The notes under the pieces were generated by a model. That model was not told the DNA's origin. It saw nothing but the letters and a program-made list of their open reading frames with translations, and ran no database searches. Shown here piece by piece: positions 24,278 to 34,100 of a stretch of 64,000 bases of DNA. The stretch spans positions 1 to 64,000 of the forward strand of contig CAYYYP010000013.1 in assembly GCA_964475985.1 (NCBI GenBank). The letters run 5' to 3'. Source of the stretch: CAYYYP01 sp964475985. Lineage in GTDB: Bacteria; Bdellovibrionota; UBA1018; CAYHWW01. Each line of letters begins with the position of its first letter. Positions within the stretch are counted from its first letter, which is position 1. Position numbers and translations under genes: made by a program.

Positions 24278-25744
24278 ATGATTTTCCCACCCTTCATCCG
24301 TGGCTTTTTGGTCTTGGCCCTCTGCGTGAGCCCCCTTTTCACAGGCCATTTGGCCTTCGCGGAATCAAGACAATTACGGATCGCGAGCGCGCGAACGGCC
24401 ATTGATGCATATTATTCTGACCCGACAAGTCGGGTGAATGAAAGTGGCGCGATGACTGTCATTCATAATTTTAGTTTGGCGCCCACTGGGCTGGGACCTT
24501 CTGAGTTCCCTGGCTTCACGAATCTTGAATACGATTTTCTTTTTGGAGTTCTGGAAGATAGCCGAGACGAGTTTGTGCCATCGCAGCTGGTCGCCGAAGC
24601 TGTGCGCTGCTTACTAGTTGCCACCTGGAGCGAGTCCGTGCCCATGGCCCAGCAGCCGTTTTATGAGCATCTTCTTGGGAGGTTAAAACGATTTGAACGG
24701 GAAGGGGTCGTTCAAGGAGCGCCTTTAAATGAATTTCTTTTTCTGGCCCTGGCCACCTTTCCCATCTCAGGAAACTACCGGGAAGGTTTTACGAAATCCC
24801 TGGCCCATTTTTTTGCGCAAGACAATCCTGAGCTCCATCAAAATCAATTTGATTATTGGACCATGCGCGCAAAGGTAGCTAGAGACGGATCCCTTACTTT
24901 TCAATCGTTGAACGCAAGGGAATTGCGGAAGTTTTTGCAAGAAAATATATCCAATCAGCGTTTAACTCCGTGGGTTTCCTATACGCCTCTGGACCGAAGC
25001 CTGCTTAATCTTTTGAAGTATGATTTCTCAAAGAAGCCCGAGCCGGTTTTGGAAAGACTAGAGTACCATTCTACGCTCTCCCGCGCGCTTTACTCCCCCG
25101 TGCCCCTGACTAGGGTTTTAGTTTTTGAATTTGTGGAAAAGGCCATTCAGGAAAAAATTCCCGGCATTTTGAGCGATGAACTCTTAACGCAAGTTCTGGG
25201 AGCAAATGAATACATGGAGGCCATTGGTGAAGTTGAGTCCCCGAGCGTCCATCGAAAGTGGCGCAAAGTTTCAAATTTGATTCTAGAGCTTTCACCAAAA
25301 TCAAAAATTAGGACTGATTTTGAAGTCCAACTTGAACAGATATTTGTTAAAACTTTTAACCAAGTGAGAGCCAAAATGTGGGATTCTACGGATCCCGAAG
25401 TTCGAATGAAAGCGCCGCAGGTGATGGCGGTCGCGGCCCTTGCAGGATTTTTGGAGGCCTTAAGCCAAATCCGTGAACCTTCGGTGGTTTTTGCTTCGGT
25501 GGGATTCTTTGAAAGAGTTGCCTTGCAATTTCCGTTTCGGTTTCAAGGTTTGTTTGGTGCACCTTGGAATGGGTTTAAGCAGTTGCTTAATGATTTAGTT
25601 GCGCCAGACGATTTCATTGAGGCTGCGCAAGCCAGAGCCCAGGTCTTGGATCGGGGGATAATGCGGCTGCGCTGCGCGTTAATTCTTGGAGATGCTACGA
25701 CGGTCGCAAATGATGACGGGCCGCTTTCTGGCAATAACCGCTAA
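24278..25744 (+). CDS. Exported, helix-rich protein of unknown function
   Basis: 488-residue protein with a clear signal peptide (hydrophobic core FLVLALCVSPLF, cleavage about AFA-ES). The rest is predicted mainly helical from its Leu/Ala/Glu periodicity, possibly of HEAT/TPR-like type. No family is recognised. AAGG lies before the ATG. It follows dapF by 69 nt and ends 39 nt before a convergent small gene, with a hairpin in between. Confidence 0.7.
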   Translation: MIFPPFIRGFLVLALCVSPLFTGHLAFAESRQLRIASARTAIDAYYSDPTSRVNESGAMTVIHNFSLAPTGLGPSEFPGFTNLEYDFLFGVLEDSRDEFVPSQLVAEAVRCLLVATWSESVPMAQQPFYEHLLGRLKRFEREGVVQGAPLNEFLFLALATFPISGNYREGFTKSLAHFFAQDNPELHQNQFDYWTMRAKVARDGSLTFQSLNARELRKFLQENISNQRLTPWVSYTPLDRSLLNLLKYDFSKKPEPVLERLEYHSTLSRALYSPVPLTRVLVFEFVEKAIQEKIPGILSDELLTQVLGANEYMEAIGEVESPSVHRKWRKVSNLILELSPKSKIRTDFEVQLEQIFVKTFNQVRAKMWDSTDPEVRMKAPQVMAVAALAGFLEALSQIREPSVVFASVGFFERVALQFPFRFQGLFGAPWNGFKQLLNDLVAPDDFIEAAQARAQVLDRGIMRLRCALILGDATTVANDDGPLSGNNR

Positions 25745-25749
25745 ACTGA

Positions 25750-25777
25750 GGCGATCAAAAGCAGACGCCTGATCGCC
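25750..25777. terminator. Hairpin between convergent genes, possible bidirectional terminator
   Basis: GGCGATCA (25750-25757) and TGATCGCC (25770-25777) form a perfect 8-bp stem with a 12-nt loop. It sits within the 39-base gap between two convergent genes, where a terminator is expected. No clear T-tract follows on either strand, so intrinsic termination is only plausible. Confidence 0.45.
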
Positions 25778-25783
25778 GTCCGT

Positions 25784-25996
25784 CTAAGCCGTCGTGGAGT
25801 AGAGCCTAAACGTTCGATCGTGGTGGCGTTTGATCGCAAAGGCTTCCTTACTTTCCGAAAGTTGGCGGTAAAAATCAGGATCAAGGCTCGCAACTTCAGA
25901 GACCGTAAGTCCCTCATATTTTCCAAAATCAATGATGACCTGATATTCCCGAAGGGTTCCAGTGACGGGGCTTTGTAAAGTCGAGTTGAAACTCAT
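25784..25996 (-). CDS. Small protein with an ExoX-like C-terminal domain
   Basis: 70 residues. The stretch VIDFGKYEGLTVSEVASLDP with following DFYRQL matches the small domain found at the C-terminus of exodeoxyribonuclease X and related DEDD exonucleases (pattern FGKYKGKxxxEVxxxDPxYxxWL). Here it stands alone, with no nuclease domain. GAAGAGG lies about 12 nt before the ATG. It is a monocistronic minus-strand gene between two plus-strand units. The domain may bind nucleic acid or protein; function is not known. Confidence 0.65.
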   Translation of the reverse strand: MSFNSTLQSPVTGTLREYQVIIDFGKYEGLTVSEVASLDPDFYRQLSESKEAFAIKRHHDRTFRLYSTTA

Positions 25997-26139
25997 CTTA
26001 AAAACACCTCTTCACAAAACATCGTAACAAGAAAACTGCCCGCATCTCAATCCTGCGCTGCGACATTATACCGGCTATTCCCTTGCCATTCGCAGGCCCC
26101 TCCTCTAGGTTGCTTCCATTAGAACGGGAGGCTTCTTCC

Positions 26140-27717
26140 ATGTGTGGAGTGGTGGGTGTCTTACGAAAAAGTGCTGCGAATTCTACGGTTCATTCTGATG
26201 GTAGTGACGATCTGAGTCATGAAAGGAATTTAGCAGTTTTGCGTAGTGATCATCAGGCGGCGCAAGATGTCCTCCTTTCTTTGATTGCCCTTCAGCATCG
26301 TGGACAGGACGCGGCAGGCATCATCTCCTTCGATGATGCCTTTCATGAAACTAAGGGTTTAGGATTAGTCGAAGGTGTTTTTACCCAAAAATCCCTGGAA
26401 TCCTTAACCGGTTCAATTGCGGTGGGCCACACTCGGTACGGGACTACCGGCAACGGCGACGTACGTGAAGCGCAACCCTTTACCCTAAATTTTCCCTTGG
26501 GCATCGCCATCGTCCATAACGGAAACATTGTGAATCACGATTCCATGCGTGAAGAACTTTCCAAGAATATGGGCCGTATCTGTTTTACGAGCTCCGATAC
26601 GGAAGTGCTTTTGAATTGGATTGCGCATCACCTTTCAAAGCAGACTTTCTCTCAAGAATCCCTCAGGGACGGTGCCGCCTTTTCGGCGTTACAAACTGCC
26701 ACTAAGGAGGTCTTTGATCACTTGATCGGGAGTTACTCCGTGGTGGGAATTTTAGCTCGATGCGGACTCTTTGCTTTCCGGGATGTGCATGGAATTAGGC
26801 CCTTGGTTCTTGGGTGTAAAAGGCAAGCAGGCGAGATTACGGAATACATGGTCGCGAGTGAATCAATTGCCCTGCAGGTTGCGGGATTTGAACTTATGAG
26901 GGACGTGGCGCCGGGAGAATTGATTTTCATTGAAAAGGACACGGCGCAGTTACAGAGTGTAAATTTACTCAAAGAAAAGACCTCACCAAAACCTTGCATG
27001 TTTGAGTGGGTTTATTTTGCTTCAGCGGAAAGCGAACTTGAAAAAACTCCAGTCTACGGCGTTCGCCTTGAACTTGGCCGCGCTTTAGCAAAAACCTTAG
27101 GGCCAAAGTTAAAAGAGTGGCAGGTGGATTTGGTGGCTCCGGTTCCGGATACCTCTCGAACGGCAGCATCGGCACTAGCTGAGGAATTACATTTACCCTA
27201 CCGTGAAGTGCTCATAAAAAATCGCTACATCAAGCGAACATTTATTCTAGCTTCCCAAACCTTGCGCAGCCGATCGGTAGATTTAAAGTTAAATCCCGTG
27301 CTGAGCGAAATCCGCGGCAAAAATGTGCTGTTGGTGGATGATTCCATCGTGCGGGGAACTACTTCAAAACGTATCGTTGAACTGGTGCGCCGGGCGGGGG
27401 CTCGTAAAGTTTATTTTTTAAGCACTTGTCCACCCATTCGTTACCCCTGTTATTACGGCATTGATTTTCCGGACGTGAAGGAACTCGTGGCGGCTGGCCG
27501 AAGTGAAGAGGATGTCTCAGATATTTTGGGCGCCGACGGCGTGGTTTACTTGGATGCCGCCGCTTTAAAACAAAGCATTTTAAAGGCATCAAACGGCGAG
27601 GTGAGCTCCATTTGCATGGCCTGCATTGATGAACGATATCCTACACCCATTGGAGAAGGCGTAAGGTTTGCCCACACGCGCGGATTGCAAAGAGGCAAGG
27701 GAGGAAAAGCGGAATGA
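26140..27717 (+). CDS. purF: Amidophosphoribosyltransferase
   Basis: 525-residue enzyme making phosphoribosylamine from PRPP and glutamine, the committed step of purine synthesis. The start is ATG 26140 (GGGAGG upstream), placing the nucleophile Cys at position 2 (MCGVVGVL). The glutaminase domain has ALQHRGQDAAGI and GHTRYGTTG; the PRPP loop is VLLVDDSIVRGTTSKR. Cysteines in PCMFEWVYF, YPCYYGIDFP and SICMACIDERYPTP correspond to the four iron-sulfur ligands of Bacillus-type PurF. An insert of about 30 residues follows the N-terminal strand. There is no propeptide. It heads the purine operon and overlaps the next gene by 4 nt. Confidence 0.96.
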   Translation: MCGVVGVLRKSAANSTVHSDGSDDLSHERNLAVLRSDHQAAQDVLLSLIALQHRGQDAAGIISFDDAFHETKGLGLVEGVFTQKSLESLTGSIAVGHTRYGTTGNGDVREAQPFTLNFPLGIAIVHNGNIVNHDSMREELSKNMGRICFTSSDTEVLLNWIAHHLSKQTFSQESLRDGAAFSALQTATKEVFDHLIGSYSVVGILARCGLFAFRDVHGIRPLVLGCKRQAGEITEYMVASESIALQVAGFELMRDVAPGELIFIEKDTAQLQSVNLLKEKTSPKPCMFEWVYFASAESELEKTPVYGVRLELGRALAKTLGPKLKEWQVDLVAPVPDTSRTAASALAEELHLPYREVLIKNRYIKRTFILASQTLRSRSVDLKLNPVLSEIRGKNVLLVDDSIVRGTTSKRIVELVRRAGARKVYFLSTCPPIRYPCYYGIDFPDVKELVAAGRSEEDVSDILGADGVVYLDAAALKQSILKASNGEVSSICMACIDERYPTPIGEGVRFAHTRGLQRGKGGKAE

Positions 27718-30700
27718 AGGATGGTCTCGAAAGTCCTAGCGTTGAAGGCGGTCGGACCCTTCTTTATCGGGGAAGCGTAAAAGATATTTTTCGTACTGGG
27801 ACAGAACTTCTTGAATTTGAATTTTCCAATCGTTTCTCGGTCTTTGATTGGGGAGAGATGCCCGATCAAATTCCGGATAAGGGAAAGAACCTTGCTCGGT
27901 TTGCGAAAACTTCCTTTGATAAAGTTCAGGACCCTAGGCGATGGCAACGTTTAGGAAAAAAAATGGACGCGGTTTTTTCGTCCTTAAAAGGCCCCCAGGA
28001 TTTGCAAATTGTTTCCTTTCTTCGCTCCACCTTAGGGAGCTTAACGGAGCATGGCTTACGCACTCATTATTTAGCGGCGCATAATTCGCGGAATTCTTTC
28101 ATGGCTAGGGAAGTTCAAGTGTTAAGACCTCACCGGAAAGAAACGGCCTTCGGTTCTATTTATGAATATCAGGATCAAATGGCGCCGTTTGATCGTCCTT
28201 TTTTGGTCCCGCTGGAAGTCGTTTTCCGGTTTGGGGTGCCCGCTGGATCAAGCTTCCGTAGCCGTATGGGTGATGGGAGCTACCTTGCGGAAGTGGGGCT
28301 TGATCAGGAGTTTTTAAAAAAGACGCAAGATCCCCGGGCCATTTATTTTGATTTGCCGGTGATCGAATTTTTTACCAAGCTTGAGGAACAAGATCGTCAT
28401 TTACGATTGCAGGAAGCGCTGCTCGTGAGCGGGCTCAATACCGAGCTCTTTGCTTCACTCAAGGCCCATTCCATTTTGCTGGCTTTGTTTCTACGCGAAG
28501 AATTTTCTGAAATTGATTTAAAACTTTGGGATGGAAAATTTGAGTGGGGTGCCGATGCCCAGGGCATCTTTTTAGTGGATAGCATTGGCCCCGATGAACT
28601 GCGTTTAGAGCTTAAGGGCGAGAGTTTTGGTGGGCAAAAAAACGTTCCCCTCTCTAAGGAATTTTTGCGACTGTTTTATCGGAAATCCAGCTGGTTTGAA
28701 AAACTTGAAACGTTTAAGGCCAAGGATAACTTTGGGTGGAAGGATGAAATGAAGGCCAAGGGAATTCTACCGCCGGCCCTCCCCCAGGATTGGATTGCCT
28801 ACGCAAAAAATATTTATGAAATTTTAGCCGATCTTTGGGAGTTCGGAAAAACGAGCTCTGCGCAAAATTTTTCACAAACATCTAAAGTTGCGCAGCTCGT
28901 AGACCAGGGACAAAAACTTTTGCTTAAGTCTGAACAATCCACTGAGCACCAGGATTGGTGGGAAGCGGTTCAGAATAAATTAAAGTTTAAAACCAGGAAC
29001 GTCGCTGTACTCGGAAGTGGTGGGCGAGAGGATGCTTTGGCCCAGGCCTTAAGGCATTCGGCCTTTGTGGGTGAAGTGTTTTTATTCCCGGGCAACGGAG
29101 TTTCCCAGGGCTCCATCGCCTGTGATGTGGATGATTTAGTGGCGCTTAAAGGATTGCTCCGGGAATTTAAAATCGATCTCGTGGTGATTGGACCCGACAA
29201 CCTGCTTGAGCAGGGGTACGCCAACGATTTACGAGACTCAGGCTTTTTAGTTTTTGGACCAACCAGGGAAGCCTCCCGCCTGGAATGGCAAAAGTCCTTT
29301 GCCAAAGATATTTTAGTAAAAAGAAAAGTGCCGACCGCACAACATTGGACTTGGACGTCCCTTAAAGAGGCTCAGGCGCAATGGCAAGATGTGCTCACGG
29401 AAGTTTCCCTGCCGCTAGTACTTAAGTATGACGGGTTAGCCTTGGGCAAAGGGGTTGAAATCATTCATTCCGCCGACCAAGGGATGAGTTTTCTTAAGGA
29501 CGTTTTTGAGAATTCAAAATTTTCACCCGGAAAAAAATCGGGATCAGCTCAACTTGGCCTTGGCGCAAGGGTCGTGTGTGAAAAATTCCTTGAAGGTAGG
29601 GAAGTCAGTCTCTTTGCCGTTTGTGACGGAAAGGATTTCATTGTTCTTGAACCGGCTTGCGATGCCAAACGTTTGCGCGAAGGCAACGAAGGTCCGAATA
29701 CCGGCGGCATGGGAGCATTTTCACCCGTGCCGTGGCTGAATGAAGATGACCTTAAGGCGGCATCCCAGGATATTTTTGAACCAGTTTTAGATGAAATGAA
29801 AAAACTTGGCCATGCTTTTTCGGGGCTTTTATATGCAGGCCTCATGTTTCATGAAGGCAGCCGGAGTTTTTCAGTCATTGAATTTAACGCAAGGTTTGGC
29901 GACCCTGAAACCCAGGCACTTTTGCCTAGGCTTAAGTCCGATTTCCTTACTTTGCTCATGGGAGCGGCGACCGGCGACTTGCTGCGCGCAAACCAAGTGA
30001 ACCCTTTAACGTGGGATCATCAGTCGAGTGTCACCATCGTAGCGGCCTCTAGGGGTTATCCTGAGACTTCAACCAAGGGTGTGCCCATAAATTTTGATGA
30101 TAATTTTTGGAAGGTAACGGATTCAGGTTTTCCATTAGCAAAAAGTGAGCAGAGCATATTTTTGGCGGGCGTAAAAAATGAAGATACCAAGCTCTTAACT
30201 TGGGGTGGGCGAGTGCTTGCCATTACTTGTTTAGGGAATGACCTTCGGGAAGCGAGACGTAGGGCGCTTGATGTGATGGCCTCGGTTCACTTTGATGGCA
30301 TGCAATGCCGCAAGGACTTGGGGCTTTGGAACGCGGTCAATGCGCTGGGCAATGTTAAGGGCAGATTTACCCAGAAATTATTAAAGGTTCCCATGAACCA
30401 TCGGCCAAAGGAAGTGATCCTCTTTGCAAGTGGGCGAGGCTCCAATGCGCGGGCCCTCTGGCAAGCCGCGCGAGAAAATCCTTCACATTTTCCTAAAATC
30501 TTAGGGGTGGTGTGTAACCGAAAAGAGGCTCCGGTTTTGGAGTGGGCTAGGGAAGTTGGGCTTCGATCACTCACCATACCTTCTGCTAAGTTTTTGAAAC
30601 GTGAAGACCATGAGGCAGAAATTTTAAGAAGGCTTTCTTTGGATTGGGACCTTGGAGATAATTTCACTTCACGCGCTGATTTATGGTGTGTCCTTGCCGG

Positions 30701-31079
30701 TTATATGCGGCTTTTTTCTCCCTCTATGATCATGGCGTGGTCTTCGCGCGTAAAAGGCGTTGCCTTTACCCGTATGATGAACATTCATCCTTCACTTTTG
30801 CCTAGTTTTAAGGGGGTTTCTGCCTATGGGCAGGCGCTTGAACATGGTGCAAAAGTGATCGGCGCTACGGTGCATTTAGTCAGTGAAGACATGGATTCAG
30901 GCCCGATTCTCGCTCAGGACGCCTTTGCGGTTTCGGGGACGGAATCCTTACAGGAAGTGGAAGAGCGTGGATTGAAGCTTGAGCATCAACTTTATGCAAA
31001 GACCCTGCGGCAGTTCTATGAGCAGGAATGGTCACTCACCCAAAATCGCGAAGGCCAGGTACAGGTCATCTTAAGTTAA
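27714..31079 (+). CDS. purCDN: Trifunctional SAICAR synthase - GAR synthetase - GAR formyltransferase (PurC-PurD-PurN fusion)
   Basis: 1121-residue fusion of three purine enzymes. Residues about 1-330 are PurC: GSVKDIF start, FLVPLEVVFRFGVPAGSS (near-match to SAICAR signature 1, about 161-178) and LWDGKFEWG (signature 2, about 270). A linker of about 90 residues follows. Residues about 424-870 are PurD, an ATP-grasp ligase: VAVLGSGGREDALAQ, EGPNTGGMGAFSP (about 657) and EFNARFGDPETQALLPRL (about 722). Residues about 899-1115 are PurN: FASGRGSNARAL, NIHPSLLPSFKG (about 1022, catalytic Asn/His) and DMDSGPI with the catalytic Asp. No stop or frame change lies between domains. ATGA overlap with purF. 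Confidence 0.93.
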   Translation: MKDGLESPSVEGGRTLLYRGSVKDIFRTGTELLEFEFSNRFSVFDWGEMPDQIPDKGKNLARFAKTSFDKVQDPRRWQRLGKKMDAVFSSLKGPQDLQIVSFLRSTLGSLTEHGLRTHYLAAHNSRNSFMAREVQVLRPHRKETAFGSIYEYQDQMAPFDRPFLVPLEVVFRFGVPAGSSFRSRMGDGSYLAEVGLDQEFLKKTQDPRAIYFDLPVIEFFTKLEEQDRHLRLQEALLVSGLNTELFASLKAHSILLALFLREEFSEIDLKLWDGKFEWGADAQGIFLVDSIGPDELRLELKGESFGGQKNVPLSKEFLRLFYRKSSWFEKLETFKAKDNFGWKDEMKAKGILPPALPQDWIAYAKNIYEILADLWEFGKTSSAQNFSQTSKVAQLVDQGQKLLLKSEQSTEHQDWWEAVQNKLKFKTRNVAVLGSGGREDALAQALRHSAFVGEVFLFPGNGVSQGSIACDVDDLVALKGLLREFKIDLVVIGPDNLLEQGYANDLRDSGFLVFGPTREASRLEWQKSFAKDILVKRKVPTAQHWTWTSLKEAQAQWQDVLTEVSLPLVLKYDGLALGKGVEIIHSADQGMSFLKDVFENSKFSPGKKSGSAQLGLGARVVCEKFLEGREVSLFAVCDGKDFIVLEPACDAKRLREGNEGPNTGGMGAFSPVPWLNEDDLKAASQDIFEPVLDEMKKLGHAFSGLLYAGLMFHEGSRSFSVIEFNARFGDPETQALLPRLKSDFLTLLMGAATGDLLRANQVNPLTWDHQSSVTIVAASRGYPETSTKGVPINFDDNFWKVTDSGFPLAKSEQSIFLAGVKNEDTKLLTWGGRVLAITCLGNDLREARRRALDVMASVHFDGMQCRKDLGLWNAVNALGNVKGRFTQKLLKVPMNHRPKEVILFASGRGSNARALWQAARENPSHFPKILGVVCNRKEAPVLEWAREVGLRSLTIPSAKFLKREDHEAEILRRLSLDWDLGDNFTSRADLWCVLAGYMRLFSPSMIMAWSSRVKGVAFTRMMNIHPSLLPSFKGVSAYGQALEHGAKVIGATVHLVSEDMDSGPILAQDAFAVSGTESLQEVEERGLKLEHQLYAKTLRQFYEQEWSLTQNREGQVQVILS

Positions 31080-31104
31080 ATTTTAATTCTAGAGGAGATG
31101 TTTC

Positions 31105-34100
31105 ATGTTCATATTCGCCAAACGTCGACTGCGTGAAGATACCATGGCCGAAGAAAAAAACTTAGGCAGTTTTCATGCGCTCAACTTTCCGTTTGCAAGC
31201 GCGAAATGGTGGGATTGCCTAGTTTTGGAAGTGCCCGTGAAATTTGTCGAGGCGGCAAAGCTGGCGCTTACGGAAAAAATCCTGGGTGACGCGTTTCATG
31301 AAGTCGAAATTTCTGAAATCAATCAGCTCGCTTCCGCAACGGCTGGCAGTCATGAGATTATTCTAGATAAAACTTTTCTCCCGGGAGTTACGGACAATAC
31401 CGCCCAAGTAGCCTTAGAGTCCTTGGGTTCAACCCTTAAAATCGGGGACTTAACGGCCGTGGAGGAATTAGGGTTTCAGGTGTGCTCAGGCCTTAGGGTG
31501 GTTTTAAGTCTTAAGGAAAAAATTCCGGATAAGTTGCTGCAAGTTTCCAAGGCGTCCCTCGAGAATTTTTCTCAGAAGGTTTTTCATAACCGTTTGGTCG
31601 AGAGGGCACGCATCATTTGGCCAGGCCAGGGTGCGGAAGAAAAGTGGTGGCTGGGCGCGGTTATGGAAAAAACTTTACCAAACCCTAGTGCTCGCCCCTC
31701 GCACGAATTGGAACGCATTGAGCTGCAGTCGCTGAGTGCCGCCGAAATGGAGAGTTTGAGCCAAGCGCAGCTTTGGGCACTTTCTCGGGATGAGATGTTA
31801 GCCATAACAAAACATTTTTCAAAGCTTGGCCGAAATCCCACGCGGGCAGAACTAGAAGTCATCGCTCAGACTTGGTCTGAACATTGTAAACATAAAATAT
31901 TTTCAGCAAGCATCGAGGTACGGAATGATAGAGCTGAGCTTGATATCCCTGCCCGGGTAGAGAGTGTTTTTAAAACATACATTAAGGGCGCCACGAGCGA
32001 GATTGATGCCCCTTTTTTAGAATCTGTGTTCGAAGACAACGCTGGTGTGATTTCTATAAATAAAAATTGGTTTGCGGCCATTAAGGTTGAAACTCATAAC
32101 TCACCTTCGGCCCTTGATCCCTACGGTGGCGCGCTCACGGGCATCGTAGGAGTGAACCGCGACATTCTGGGTGTTGGCTTGGGCGCAAAACCCATCGCAA
32201 ACCTTGATGTATTTTGTGTAGGTCCTCAAGATCTTGATGAGAACACGCAAATTCCGTCCCTTTTGCATCATCCGCGACGAATTCTGGAGGGCATTCGCCT
32301 AGGCGTTGAGCACGGAGGAAATAAAAGTGGGATTCCGACCGTTACGGGAGCTTTGGTTTTTCATCCTTCTTACCTAGGAAAACCTTTGGTTTTTTGCGGG
32401 ACTGTAGGTCTCATGCCGGCCAAAAAAGAACTTGTGGAGAAAAAGATTTTACCTGGCGATCGCATTCTCATGGTGGGTGGGCGTATTGGAAAAGATGGAA
32501 TTCATGGCGCTACTTTTAGTTCGCTTGAGCTGAACGAACAAAGTCCCCTTTCGGCCGTGCAGTTAGGTGACCCACTGACACAGCGGAGAGTTTGGGATTT
32601 CCTTTTAGAAGCCCAGGCGCTTAAGCTTTACCGAGCCATTACAGATAATGGCGCGGGTGGACTCTCTTCAAGTGTTGGTGAACTTGCGCGGTTCTCCAAC
32701 GGGGCCCGGATGGATGTAAGTTTTGCGAAGGTGAAATATCCAGGCTTACTTGGCCATGAACTTTTGGTGAGTGAGTCCCAGGAACGCATGACCGTGGTGG
32801 TCGATCCAAAAAATCTTTTAGACTTTTTGGACCTGGCAGTAAGGCGTGGGGTTGAGGTCAGTGATCTCGGGGAATTTACGGATTCCGGGCGTTTTGAAGT
32901 TCTTCACAGCGCAGCCCACGGCACCGAAAAAATTGTTGATCTGGATTTGGATTTTTTGCATGAGGGTGTGCCCACTTTGCAGCTTAAGGCCCATATTCCT
33001 GCGGTAAAACCGCATTCCGCGACGCCGCTTCCTTGGGCGAAGGGTGGAGTGACTCATTCTTCTGCCCGGGAAAAACTTACGCAGATCGCCGATGAGATTT
33101 TAAAGCGTTTAGGTGATGCAAATTCCCGTGAGCGTCGCAGCATCGTTGAGCAGTACGACCATGAGGTTCAGGCCCGCACCGTGCGTAAGCCCTATGGAAC
33201 TCGGGAACGTGGAGCGCCGGGCGATGGCGCATGCCTGCTCATTGACGAAAGTACGTTTGAAGGAATCGCGCTAGGCCTCGGTTTAAAACCTGAACTTGCG
33301 CTCCATGACCCCTACCTAGCTGCGCAATATGCGCTGGATGAATGCGTAAGGAATTGCATCGTTGCGGGTGGGGATCCATCCCATATGGCGCTAGTAGATA
33401 ATTTTTGTTGGCCAGACCCCATGCCCGCAAAACACAATCCGGATGCGGAAGAAAAACTAGGGGCGTTAGTGAGCACCTGTCACGCGCTTTATTCCGGCGC
33501 AAAAGCTTTAGGAATGCCGTTTATTTCGGGCAAAGATTCCATGAAAAATGATTTCCGTTTTCAGGAAAACGGTAGGGAATTTAAAATCAGCGTTGCTCCA
33601 ACGGTTTTACTCACCGCCATGGCAAAGGTGCAAGACGTGCGTAAAGTGCCCAGGGGCCAGGTAAGTTCCCATAAGCCCCTTAAGCTCGTGGCTTTGCGCT
33701 TAGGCGAATTTGATTTCAAATTAGCAAAAAAATTCTATGGCACTCTACATGAGGTTTTACCCTTTGTAGAAACGTGCCACGATGTTTCAGATGGTGGTTT
33801 CGCCCTAAGCCTAGCTGAAGTTTTTTTAGGCGCTAATGTGAAAGCGAAGCTTAGTCTCACTAAACTAAGCTCATTATTTGACGACGTGCCTTGTGCTTTT
33901 ATTTTGGGAATTTCCGAGGCGCATTTTGTGCATTGCCAAAAGGCATTTCAGAGTCTGCAGGAAAAAGTAGGCAAAGTTGAGTTTGAAGTTCTTGGTGAAA
34001 GTCAGCCGCTAGGTTTAAATCGTGAGGGAAGGTGCCTCTCTTTAATTTGGGAGGAAACAAGTTTTGATCTAGAAATTTCTAGGTTAGAGCGCGCCTACTT

